From Buxus sempervirens (taxonomy: Eukaryota > Streptophyta > Magnoliopsida > Buxales > Buxaceae): 64,000 nucleotides of DNA. The translations under genes and the position numbers were made by a program. The notes beneath the pieces are model-generated. The model did not search any database and was not told the DNA's origin. It worked only from the letters and a program-made list of their open reading frames with translations. This document shows, one piece after another, positions 22,475-33,748 of the stretch (position 1 is its first letter; each line of letters starts with the position of its first letter). The stretch lies in contig OX387183.1 of assembly GCA_947561395.2 (NCBI GenBank), positions 4,211,883 through 4,275,882 of the forward strand, in the 5' to 3' direction.

Positions 22475-24846
22475 TGTAGACACCTGATTTTTGCACCCCA
22501 AAAATAAAGAAAAATGAAAAGTCAAACTAAAAGTCAAACCCTGAGGAGGTCAAAAATTGACTTTTCCAATTAGGGAAATTTGGCCATCAAACTTTATATC
22601 ATTGAAAAGAGCATTTTGACACGATTCTAACGCAACTGAGTTTGCTGGAATCGGAGTCCAGGTAAGAAAAATATGGCCCGGTCAAACTTCCAGTAAGCAA
22701 AAAATTGACTTTTTGCTCGGCCCCAATCCAATTGTCAAACTTGATCTCTATAGATAGCTGGTTCCGAGTTGATTCCAACGATACTAAGTTTGCTGAAATC
22801 GGACACCAGATGAAGAAATTATGGGCAGTTGAAGTTTCAAGAAAACTGCCCGTTTGGAAGAATAGCAGCAAAAAAGCAAAATGAATTAACAAAATCAATA
22901 AAAAACATTTAATAAAACATATCTTAATATTTTAGCATTTAAAATAAACATATTTTAGATTTTTTAATAAAATATTAATAAAATCGGATAAGAATCTTTA
23001 ATTAAATCAAATTGGATAAAAGATTTCAGATCCGGCATTTAAAAAACATGCTTAACCGCACTTGAAGTACGGTTTAGTCTGAACCGTGCTTCAAATACGG
23101 TTTTGATCTTCTTGAAGGTGGACGCGTATCCTGTACGGCGACAGCTGGCAGATTCGCGCAGATGTGCACGTGTTGAACGCCAACCGCACTTAAAGTGCGG
23201 TTTTTGTTTTTTTAGTGCAATTTTGTCACAATCGCACTTCAAGTGCGGTTGTGACCGAACCGCACTGCAAGTGCGGTTCCGGCACTTTTTTGCCTATAAA
23301 TAGAGGGCCACCCCCCCATTTCAAGCAGGCCTTCCCTCTCGGTCCCCACACCCTCTCCCTGTTCTTTGCCCATCCGAAACTCTGTCCAAACTCTGTCCCT
23401 CTCAAAAATTAAACCCCAAATGCCCAAAATACCCCTGGTAAGCCTAAACCTTGCCTAAAACCCTCTCCTTTCACCCATTTGACTAAAGAACCCAGCAAAA
23501 CCCTGTTCAAATCATCTTGGGAAAACTAACGGGACGCGGAAGCGCTGCCAAAATTGCTTGGAAGAACCACAACCTATCAAGACTAACAAGCATTCTTACT
23601 GTAAGTGTATTTTTTAATGCAATGAGATTATCTTCCCTTCTCTTTAAGTTTTTATGCATTTTGTTCTAACCCTCTTATTAGTTGTTTAAAGCCACAATGA
23701 TCTCAAGTCAGGTTGATGACTCCATGAAAAGAAGAGAAGAATGTGTCTTAAAGAAAAAAGACACCTTTTACCAACAATTAAGTTTATTTGACTAACCAAT
23801 CTTAATGAACATATTTTACCCCTGTAAATTCCCTTCATTCCCTTCTTGGAAGTTGACTGTGGGTGACTAAGAGACAATCTCACCTCTCCAAATTGCAAAA
23901 GAGAAGAAGAAGATAGCTTTACAAGCCAAATAAAGAAAACGGAGAATCCTGGAGATGATGGAACTACAATTGGAGTCACCGGAGACCCCTGGAAGCTTGC
24001 CAGAATGATCCCAATTGAAATCGATGTAAACAAGTGAAACTGAGCAGCAACCGCACACACAGAACGGTTCTGACCAAACCGCACTAAGAGTACGGTCAGA
24101 TTAGAAAAATGACTAAAAAACTAATTCATTTGGACCGGTTGAACCCAATTCGACCCAAACCGGCCTGAACCAGTCTCTTAAATAACTTGGGCTATCTTAA
24201 GCCCATTTTTGGACTATAGGCCCAAATGGGCCCACTAAGACCACCTTGGGCCCACTTGTGTGGCCCATCTCAGACCGGCCCAAACCCGGCCCGTTCTCAA
24301 TAAAACGGGTCCAAGGCCAATTGACTCAGGCTAATGGGCCCATTCCAAGCCCACTAAGCCCAAACTAAAATTGTAAATACATAAAATTTAACAAAAAACC
24401 AAATGGGTTACCCAATAACCCAACTGGGCCTCAGGCCCAACCTTGGCAACCCACGGGTCTTCCAACATGACCCGGGTCCGACCCACTTCATCTAAATAAA
24501 TAAGAAAGATAAAATCAAAATAAAAGGGACCCACACCTTCAGAGGGTCCCGCCAGACCTAATAAGGCAGTATGCTGGTCTAGGAAAAGGGTGAAATTGAC
24601 TCAGAAACCAGGGAGACCCGAGGGACCCGTTAGATCGATGGGGCGGACCGGGGTGTCTTTAGGACTTCCCCTAACCGTAACCGAGGACTTAGCTAGATCT
24701 CTAATAAGCCGCAGACCAGACTTAGACCCGGTTAGGGCAAAACCGTGTCTGCCTGCACTCTCAGGCAGTGGCGACTCCGAATGTCCCGAGGCACGCACTG
24801 AAGGTGCGCCTGATGTGCGATCTAGGCCGAGTTTTAGGTGCGCACA
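22475..24846 (+). mobile_element. LTR-B copy 1, solo LTR in integrase
   Basis: 2372 bp, TGTAGACACC to GGTGCGCACA, flanked by a perfect 5-bp duplication ATTGG (22470-22474 and 24847-24851). No internal element sequence is present, so it is a solo LTR left by recombination. It has a TATA box at 23295-23301, seven AACCGC-type dyads (five at 23053-23278, two at 24049-24097), a G-box near 23170, and near the end a perfect hairpin CTGCCTG/CAGGCAG (24749-24768) leading into TGGCGACTC (24769-24777). The LTR family differs from that of elements 1-3. Confidence 0.93.
23053..23278. promoter_or_regulatory. U3 dyad cluster, AACCGC type (LTR-B copy 1, 5 sites)
   Basis: Dyads at 23053-23073, 23081-23101, 23182-23202, 23230-23250 and 23258-23278, all 21 bp. 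The closest pairs are separated by 7 bp. The last one ends 16 bp upstream of the TATA box. Centres such as ACTTGAAGT make several nearly perfect palindromes. The arms are those of element 1, not of its host element 2. Confidence 0.75.
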
Positions 24847-24851
24847 ATTGG

Positions 24852-25340
24852 CATGAAATGCTACCACTTGCACTACACGCCTACAGAACCTCAATCCGGA
24901 CTTCTACTGGGGCAACCCTGTACTCCTTGGTCTATGGAATGGAAGCAGTTTTACCAGTGGAAGTGGAAATACCTTCACTAAGAGTGCTAATGGAAGCTAA
25001 ATTAGAAGAAGCTGAATGGATACAGTCAAGACATTATCAACTCAATTTGATAGAGGAAAAGCGTTTGAAAGCGCTTTGTCATGGCCAATTGTATCAGAAG
25101 AGAATGGCCAGGGCTTACAATAAGAAGGTGAAGCCCAGAACTTTCCAAGAAGGAAATTTAGTATTGAAGAAAATTTTACCCATTTTGGAAGACCCTCGTG
25201 GAAAATTCAAACCAAGTTGGGAAGGGCCTTATGTTGTCAAAAAGGTCCTGTCAGGGGGTGCTTTCATCTTAACAGAAATGGATGGGAAGGATTTTCCTAA
25301 GCCAATTAACTCTGATGTAGTAAAGAGATATTTTCCTTGA
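24852..25340 (+). pseudogene. Integrase, right part after LTR-B copy 1 (element 2)
   Basis: Continues the integrase interrupted at 22474 (HEMLPLALHAYRTSIRTSTG onward) to the natural end near INSDVVKRYFP and a TGA at 25338-25340. This part is open and aligns with the C-terminus of element 3 integrase. It is separated from its N-terminal part by a 2.4-kb insertion, so it is not functional as such. Confidence 0.9.
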
Positions 25341-25640
25341 ATAAATATTACTAGGAAATGATCTGAGGTCATATTTCTATATTTCCCAAAATTTTCATCC
25401 CTAGTCAAGCCAATTCGAGCTTGTTCGTCTTCTTTGATAAACCTAAACTGGACTTACAGTCTTATACTGGGGTAAGGCCGATAGGGGCAAAGACAATAGG
25501 GACAAAAAGAGAAAGAAAAAAAGAAGAAGAAAAATAGTGGCAAATGAAAGCCAAATACCAAAAAAGGGAAATGGGGTCAAGTTCATCATGACTATAAGTC
25601 CGGTTGACCTATTTTCACACTTAGAAAATTTTGAGCCTTT
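25341..25640 (+). other. Post-pol spacer, left part (element 2)
   Basis: Non-coding and similar to 1023-1320 and 56243-56560 of the other elements. It ends in the CCTTT target duplication of LTR-B copy 2 and continues after it at 28521. Confidence 0.7.
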
Positions 25641-28520
25641 TGTAAGCACCTTATTTTTGCACCCCTGGAATTGCTGAAAATGAAAACCCTGGCAGAAAGT
25701 CAAACCCTGAGGGGACAAAAAGTTGACTTTTTCATTAAGTGATATTTGGCCACCTTGCTTTATATCAATGGATAGAGAATCTCGACACGAGTCTAACGCA
25801 ACTGAGTTTGTTGGAATTGGAGTCCGGATGAAGGTTCGGCGGGCAGTCAAACTTAAGGGAGAGCGAAAGTTGACTTTTTCTCGAATTCCGTGCCAAGTGC
25901 TTAGCCCCATATCATTGGATAGAGAATCTCGACACGTTTCCAACGCAACTGAGTTTGCGGGAATCGGGGTCCGGATGAAGGTTCTGCAGGCGGTCAAACT
26001 TGCGCGGAGCCAAAAGTTGACTTTCTGCTAAAATCCGATCCGGAGGCCTACCCCTAGGTCATGGGATGGAGGGCTCCGATACGATTCTAATGAAACTAAG
26101 TTTGCCCAGATCGGAGCCCGGATGAAGAAAATATGGGCTGGCGAAGTTGCCGAGCAGCAAAACCGGCGAACTGCGCACGTGGCAAAAAGCTGCACACGTG
26201 GCGAGTTGCGCAGGAAAATATCTCGGGGATTAAATCCGTAAATATCCAAGCATACGAAATATCCCAGGGACTAAATCCGTGAAAATCCGAGAATATCGGA
26301 TTAAAGCAAAAATTACCGGGGGCTAAATCTTGATTTTTCGATTCTTTAGACAAACGAGCGGCCGCATTTAATGATTTCTCATCATGCGGTCGCTCGAGCC
26401 AATGTGGCAAGCAAGTGGGCGCCCCTTTGATTTTCCCTTATATAAGCCGCGCGGAATCTCGCGCAGGGGGTTGGAAGTTTTTTTGAAAAAAAAGCTAAGT
26501 GTTCGGCATCATTTTTCTGGGCTCGGGGTTTTGAAGATAAAGACCAGACACACAGCCCCCTCCCTTCCTCTTCTTCCTCGTCAAATCCGAAGGAGGCCGC
26601 GCTCTTGGTGTGAGAAGAAGGTTGCTCCGGCGGCCGCTCGCGCGCTCCAAGGAGGCTTCCTCCACTTTGGAGAGGTGTTAGGAACACCCAGGTAATGTTC
26701 TCAATGGCCACTGTTTCAAAATAAATAAGTCCATTGGTATCTGTTATTTTATGTTATTTCGTATAGTAGCAGTGATGGTGTGATTCGAGGGGGGAGCATG
26801 TTCTCCCTGATGTTTGCATCTTCTGTATCCCATAAAGCCCCCAGTCCCCTTCCTTGCATGTTCTGTTAGTGTTTAGGTGTTCGAATTTGCAGGTTTACAA
26901 GGAGGTTTGATTTTCATAAAAATGTGTTTAGATTAAATCCAAAACTAGTTGGGAAGTGTTCTGGGCATGTTAGGAGGCTAGTGGAATAGTTACAGACCGA
27001 AAAAACCGGCCAGAGATGGAGATCTCAAAAAAACAGAGAGTTGAAAATCACAGTGACCTGCCGCCCACCTGGCGCTCACCTAGGAGGTGGGCGCCCCTTT
27101 TAGCTCACTTCCCGCCGAGCTGGCGCCCACCTGGCGCTCAGCTCGCGCCCAACAAAAAATAGGCGAAATTCTCGCGCCCATCTCGCGCTCACCTCCCGCC
27201 CATCTCGCGCTCACCTCCCGCCCAGCTCGCGCTCACCTGGTATCGGGTGAGCGCCAGGTCAAAATTTCGCCCAGATTCTGGTGCCCATCTGGCGCCCACC
27301 TGGCGCTCACCTCAGGAGGTGAGCGCCAGGTCCAAAACAGGCCGAATTGTCATTTTTTTTGAAAATTCCAAAAATACCCCTTACCATACCGCGGGGGGCT
27401 TTGCCCCCCGCACCCCCTACCCCTTTGTTCGCTGCGCATCCAACTCGTACCTTGGGACCCATCACAATGAGCCAATTTTTTCTTGATAGGGTGTCGATTT
27501 TGTGTATTTTCTTATGTGATTATTGCTGAATGTGGGTTTTATTTCCAAACCGAACCGGATAAACCAATAGGGTTCCCGGGTCACCCGGAAACCCAACATG
27601 GGCCATGGACCAACCCGGTCCAAATTGATTTCCGGTGGGCCTTCCAACGGGGCCCACCAAGCCCGACCAACCCATTCATGTTTAAATAAGATAATAAAAG
27701 ATTTGAGTGGGCCAGACCACTTGAGGCCCACCCAAGCCCTAATTGGGCCATGCATGATTAAAGTAAGATATGGTTTGGCCGAGACCACGGGTAGGGCTTA
27801 TCGGGCCCACTAAGCCCATGAACCCGACCAACTTAGGGTTTCCAAACCCTAAGTCCGGAAGCCTTGGGCTTTCAAGCCCAAGCCCAGGTAAAGGGCCCCA
27901 AGCCCAGTACTTGGCCCGTGTTGGCACAAATAAGAAAGATAAAATCAAAATCACTTGGCAACCAATTGTGGGGTCCACTCAAGGGCCCACAAAGCAATCC
28001 CGGCCCACTTTTTGGCATGAAATCCACTTAACTAAATCAACTTGAACTCCAAAAGAAAATCAATTCAAATTGAACCAAAGTCCAAAGGGCCACACTTGGC
28101 CCACCAAGGGATACCGTGGGCCTTCCAACGGGGCCCACCCCACCAGGCCCAGATCATCTTAATTAAAAAGATAAAATCAAGTAAAGGGACCCACACCACT
28201 TTGGCAGTCCCGCCAGACTTAATCAAAATTGCATGCTGGAATAGGAATCGGGTGAGTGAGAGACCAAAGTTGACTCAAACCAGGGAAACCTATGGGACCC
28301 GTCACTTGACGGGGTGGACTGGGGTGTCTACGGACTTCCCCAGACCGCAACCGAGCCCCTACTTAGAATCTCAAAGCCGCAGACCAAAAGCCTTAGTAGA
28401 AGAACTTAGGCACCCAGGTATCTGCCTGCACCCCATCAGGTAGTGGCGACTCCAAACAAATCCCGAGGCACGCGTCGTTACGCGTGCGCCTCGTCGTGCG
28501 ACCGAAATCGGGTGTGCACA
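25641..28520 (+). mobile_element. LTR-B copy 2, solo LTR after pol
   Basis: 2880 bp, TGTAAGCACC to GGTGTGCACA, with a perfect duplication CCTTT (25636-25640 and 28521-28525). U3 has three units of a 147-bp tandem repeat (phase points 25798, 25945 and 26092), two CACGTG G-boxes near 26175-26205, a 42-bp dyad (26355-26396) and a TATA box (26439-26445). Downstream lies a GC-rich cluster of 11-bp units (27060-27335). A hairpin CTGCCTG/CAGGTAG (28422-28443) leads into TGGCGACTC (28444-28452). Confidence 0.93.
27060..27335. repeat. GC-rich 11-bp repeat cluster (LTR-B copy 2)
   Basis: Direct units near GGCGCTCACCT recur at 11- or 22-bp steps, with inverted copies (GTGAGCGCC) forming near-perfect palindromes around 27237-27260 and 27305-27330. 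The same cluster is in LTR-B copy 3 (31425-31685), but copy 1 lacks it. Confidence 0.75.
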
Positions 28521-29185
28521 CCTTTAATACATTTTCTTTCATAAACTGAGCTTAGCCTTTGTTTCGTCCTATTCTTAAGTCATCAGTGATTTTAGTATGT
28601 TCATTCAACTTTCAGAGTAAGATTGGTGATGACGGAATGCAGAAGCCGGCCTTAGTGAAAACCGTAATTGGCGCTAGGGGCAATATTGGCAAAAAAAAAA
28701 AAAAAAAAAGAAAAAAAAGAAAAAAGAAAAAAGAAGAAAAGAAAGAAGAATAAAGGTTTGAGTTGATCATGTGGTCCGAATTTGAAGTCAACATGAGCAT
28801 CGGAAACTGAGCAGATTAGCAGGTTTAGTCATGAATAAAAAGCCATTTGGGGATGATTCTAAAGGTCACAGGATAGACAAATTTGGTCTCTCCCTATTGC
28901 TTGGACTACCCTTTTCATTATTCAACCTGATTTTAATTACTTTAATTATATGTGATTAAGTGTTTTGGATCAGCTTTCAAAAAAAAAAAACTATACTTTG
29001 GCCAGTGATGAGAAATCAAATACTTTTCATAAAACTTCTGTTTTTACAAGCATCTGAGAATTCTGAGGCCAATAATATAAAACCTATTTTTGAACTAAAT
29101 TCTTTATCATTCCACTATTGGAGTTTGCTTTTGTATAAAAGTATGAAAAAAAAGAAAAAAAAAGAAAAAAAGAAAAAAAAAGGAT
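28521..29185 (+). other. Post-pol spacer, right part (element 2)
   Basis: Continues the spacer cut by LTR-B copy 2. It holds the conserved hairpin (28650-28679), a long A-rich tract (28690-28750), the block conserved in all three elements (28985-29125), and TTCCACTATTGGAGTT at 29110-29125. No gene is seen. Confidence 0.7.
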
Positions 29186-31424
29186 CTAATCCCTATTCCC
29201 TAACTGCTCCTCAAGCTCCATAATCCTAGCTGCCTGAGTTGCAATGATTCCAGAAGCTCCCTTTGCATCGGGGTCGCTTAAAAAGGATATGATCTCATCT
29301 GAAAGTGATTGCTTGATCTTCAACGCCCTAAGGTCAGCCAAGGAATCCTGATATTTCTTCCGCATCGCTCGGACTTCAAAACGACGAGCCTGTCTTTGTT
29401 CTTCAAGTTTCTTCTCCATGGCAATGCGGCAAGACCTTTGCTCTTCAAGTTGCCTCTCCAGATCAATACCCTTTATCTTGAGCTCTTGTGCTTCTCGTAC
29501 CCAAATTTGTTGAAGCCGCTTGTGGGTTGCCCTTTCAGACTCCAGAATGTCCTCATAAGTAGGGGGAAGAACTGCAGGAGGATCTTCTGGTACTGGGGCA
29601 TGACTCTGCATTTGCTCTTTGATCTAGAAATGATAGTCCTTCACATGTGACTCAGAAAAGACTAGACCCCGCAAAAAGCGAACATAGGACTACTCATTCA
29701 TTAATTGAGCATTTAGCCCCATGGTGGCTGGTGTAAGTGGCCCTACAAAGTTCTCATATCCAGTTGGGACCATAATCCCCTGGGTCGCTCCAAACTGCCG
29801 AAGAACCCTCAAAGGAAGATAGAGAACAGCATATTTCAAGCCTGCTAGGACCAGAAAGTTCCTATCTTTGAAGCTGATCACTGTCTCTGGATTGGGCTGA
29901 TAAGTGCCAGGCCACCTCACTTGATCATCCTGGAGGGTACCCAAGAAAGTGAACCATCCCTGCTTGCCGCCTTGGATATTAGGACACCCCCTATTGCTCA
30001 TCAAAATAGGAACTTTCAATCTTGGAAAGAAGCAGCGAGTTATCTTTTCAACCTGATTCAGGTGGTCAAGCAACCAAAGCTGTAGAAAAGGGGAGAAGTT
30101 CAATTTATTTCAAAAGAAAAAAAAAGATAAAATAAAGAAAAAAAAAAGAAGAAAAGAGAAAAAGAGGAAAGAAGAAAGGAAAAGAAAAAAAAAGAAAGAA
30201 AGTAAAAAAATAATATATTTATTTCTCTTTTACCTGTAGGATAGGGGCGCAGGCAAGGAAGCGTTTCTTCTTTCTGAAATAGCAGTCAGTCAAGGCCTGG
30301 TATATCTCTGCCAAGATCATAGGGGCCAATTGTGCGCGCGTGGGAAACGCGGCACGGGGTAATTCGGAGTCGCCACCGCTTGATGGGGTGCAGGCGGACA
30401 CCTGGGTGCCTAATCCTGTCTATTAGGGCTTTTGGTCTGCGGCTTGAGATTCTAAGTCTGTTCTCGGTTGTGGTCCGGGGAAGTCCGTAGACACCCCGGT
30501 CCACCCCGTCGGATGACGGGTCCCGTGGGTTCCCTGGTTTGAGTCAGCTTCCATTGGTCTCACCCGATTCCTAATCCGATATGCAGTTTGGTTAAGTCTG
30601 GCGGGACCACCTGAGTGGTGTGGGTCCCTTTAATTGCTTTTATCCTGTTTAATTAAGTGATCTGGGTCTGGTTGGGTGGGCCCTGTTGGAAGGCCCACGG
30701 TATCCTTGGTGGGCTTAGTTAAGCCCGTGTACCCTTGTGGACCTCAGTCTAGCTTGAGAGGTCCTTTGGGCTTTGGTTAGTTCAATTGATTTTACTTTAA
30801 GTTCAGATTTGAAGATTAAGTGTTTTTCATGCACAAGTGGGCCGGACTGGTTTGTGGGCCCCTAAGGTGGGCCCACATGGTGGCCAAGTATTTTTATTGG
30901 ATTTATCTTTTTAATCTGCCAAAGTGAGTTGGACACTGGGCTTGGGGCCCGTAGTCCAAATCTGGGCTTGTAAGCCCAAGTTACCAGAGATTAGGGTTTG
31001 CACCCTTCCTTGGTTCGGTTGGTGGGCTTTGGCGGGCCCGGTAGGTCCTTGCCCTTGGTCTCGGCCAAACCACGCAATTCATGCATCAATTTCACATAAC
31101 AAGGCTCTCGGGTGGGTCGTATTGGGTTTGGCCCGCCCGGTTCAAATTGTTCGTTTTTACTTAAGTTATTTAATGGCATGCTTTGGTGTTTATTGGGCTG
31201 GGTGGGCCCCGTTGGAAGGCCCATTGGAAGTCAAGTTGGACCGGGGGTCCAAGTCCCACATTGGGTTTCAGGGTGACCCGAAAACCCTATTGGTTTATCC
31301 GGTTCGGAAATGGCATTCACATCTAGCAATAATCACAAAAAAAACAAAAGATGGACACTCTGTCAGAAAAAAAACTGGCTCATTGTGCTAGGTCCAAGGG
31401 GAGAAAAATAACAATTCGGCCTGT

Positions 31425-31685
31425 TTTGGACCTGGCGCTCACTTCCTGAAGTGAGCGCCAGATGGGCGCCAGAACCGGGCGAAATTTTGACCTGGCGCTC
31501 ACTTGATACCAAGTGAGCGCGAGCTGGGCGGGAGCTGAGCGCGAGATGGGCGCGAGAAGGGCGCCAGAATTTCACTTGGTTTTTAGTGGGCGCGAGCTGA
31601 GCGCCAAGTGGGCGCCAGCTCGGCGGGAAGTGAGATGAAAGGGGCGCCCACTTCCTAAGTGAGCGCCAAGTGGGCGGCAGCTCAC
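31425..31685. repeat. GC-rich 11-bp repeat cluster (LTR-B copy 3)
   Basis: Inverted counterpart of 27060-27335, with units near AGGTGAGCGCC/GGCGCTCACTT and palindromes such as GGCGCTCAC...GTGAGCGCC. Individual units differ between the two LTR copies but the 11-bp step is kept. Confidence 0.7.
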
Positions 31686-32702
31686 TGCGATTTTCAACTC
31701 TTTGTTTTTTTTTGAGATCTCCATCTCTGGCCGATTTTTTTGGTCTGTAACTGTTCCACTAGCCTCCTAACATGCCCAGAACACCTCCCAACTAATTTTG
31801 GATTTAATCTAAACACATTTTATTTCAAGTTTTGAAAACTCAGAAAACTCACAATACAACCATGCATTCAAATAATATGCCCAGGACACTTCCCCGGGCT
31901 TCGACCACTCCCCAGAAGGCACTCACACTTGTATTCAAATTAACTAAAATACTTCATCCCACAACTCCCAATCTCTTTAAAGGGAAAAGAAACCAAACCC
32001 GATAAAAAACAAACAGCTACAGATGCATTAACAGCTTATAAAAAAGGGGGGGGGGTGATGGGAGCATGCTCAAGGGTACACAAACAGCAAATAGCATGTT
32101 AGCAAGTCCAGCACAACAAAAACAAAGAAAACAACATGCAGACATTACATGCACTTTCATCCACAGACTGGTCCTTCAAGCAGGCATACTAACATCCGAA
32201 GAAGGGAATGAGGAGGGGGGGTTTACAGGGATACAATGGATGAAGGGAACTGGGGAACATACTCCCTTTTCGGCGCGAGCACCACACGCATCTACCTCTT
32301 CCTTACTTGGTGGTCTTCATCAGAGAGAGGTGAAAAGAAAAAAAAAAACATGGCAAGCTTTGCAGTGGTCCTATACCACCGAATAAGACCGACTTACGAA
32401 AAAACATGCATACTCATATATGTATAACCCAATGTAACAGGGATGTTTACCTGGTGGTTCTTGAGTTCTGGAGCAGAGTGGGGGAGCCTCCTCGAAGGCG
32501 GACAGCAGCTGGAGCCTCCTCTTTTCCGCACCGACAGTAGCAAGCCTCCACTGGTTTAGGTTGAGCAAAAACCTTTCGAACCCTCCCAAAAATCCCAACA
32601 CTTAGCTTTTTTTCGAAAAATCTTCCAACCCTCTGCGCGAAAAGTCGCGCGACTTATATAAGGGAAAATCAAAGGGGTGCCCACTTGCTTGCCACCTCGG
32701 CT

Positions 32703-32744
32703 CGAGCGACCGCATGATGAGAAATCATTAAATGCGGCCGCTCG
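32703..32744. promoter_or_regulatory. 42-bp dyad upstream of the TATA box (LTR-B copy 3)
   Basis: Arms CGAGCGACCGCAT/ATGCGGCCGCTCG, 13 bp with one mismatch, around a 16-base centre. The equivalent in copy 2 is 26355-26396. It lies about 43 bp upstream of the TATA box in both. Confidence 0.6.
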
Positions 32745-33748
32745 TTTGTCTAAAGAATCGGGAAATCAAGATTTAGTCCCTGGTAATTTTCAATTCAATC
32801 CGATATTCTCGGATTTTTACGGATTTAGTCCCTGGGATATTTTGTATGTTTGGATATTTACGGATTTGATCCCCGAGATATTTTCCTGCGCAACTCGCTA
32901 CGTGTGCAGCTTTTTGCCACGTGCGCAGATTGCCGGTTTTGCTGCTCGGGAATTTCGTCAGCTCATATTTTCTTCACCCGGGCTCCGATCTGGGCAAACT
33001 CAGTTGAGTTAGAATTGTATCGGCCCCCTCTATCCGATGACCTAGGGGTAGGCCTCCGGATTGGATTTTAGCAGAAAGTCAACTTTTGGCTCTGCTCAAG
33101 TTTGACCGCCCGCAGAACCTTCATCCGGACCCTGATTCCTGCAAACTCAGTTGCGTTGGAACCGTATCGAGATTCTCTATCCAATGACCTAGGGGTAGGC
33201 CTCTGGATCGGATTTTAGCAGAAAGTCAACTTTTGGCTCTGCTCAGGTTTGACTGCCCGCAGATCCTTCATCTGGACCCCGATTCCTGCAAACTCAGTTG
33301 CGTTGGAACCGTGTCGAGATTCTCTATCCAATGATATAAAGCAAGGTCTCTGGATCGGATTTTAGCAGAAAGTCAACTTTTGGCTCTGCTCAAGTTTGAC
33401 CGTCCGTAGAACCTTCATCCGGACCCCGATTCCTGCAAACTCGGTTGCGTTGGAACCGTGTCGAGATTCTCTATCCAATGGCATAAAGCGAGGTGGCCAA
33501 TTTTCACTTGATCAAAAAGTCAACTTTTCACCCCTTAGGGTTTGACTTTCTTTCCAGGGTTTGTATTTTTTGGTTTTTCGGGGAGCGCAAAAATGAGGTG
33601 CTTACACATCTCTCACGTTCCCTAACCTGGCAGATAACTGAGATAAGAGCCAAGTCAACCTGGTCGTCACCCCGTGGAAAAAGCAATTGGTTGACCACTA
33701 TCAAGGAGGAGATTCATCGGCAGAAGAGAAAGGGGCGAGGGAAGCCAT

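Larger units (their letters stand above)
30331..33606 (-). mobile_element. LTR-B copy 3, inverted, in antisense gene A
   Basis: 3276 bp in reverse orientation: read on the minus strand it runs from TGTAAGCACC (33606) to the ...GCGCACA end at 30331. It has four 147-bp units (phase points 33004, 33151, 33298 and 33445), the 42-bp dyad (32703-32744), a TATA box (minus, 32654-32660), the GC-rich 11-bp cluster (31425-31685) and the terminal hairpin before TGGCGACTC (RC at 30367-30375). The left flank reads CCAAT, the right CATCT, so the target duplication is not clean. It is a solo LTR. Confidence 0.88.
29186..33748 (-). pseudogene. Antisense gene A, broken (element 2)
   Basis: Minus-strand counterpart of 58902-57188. 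Its exon 2 (about 30079-29186) aligns throughout, with two TGG-to-TAG stops between 29612 and 29690. Exon 1 is cut by inverted LTR-B copy 3 (30331-33606). Upstream of that insertion only about 100 bases of its middle and the first 15 or so codons remain: near 33703 the sequence jumps to the start region (ATG at 33748, MASLAPFSS), so several hundred bases holding the PMD-like core were lost. The remaining C-terminal coiled coil is still recognisable. Confidence 0.85.
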
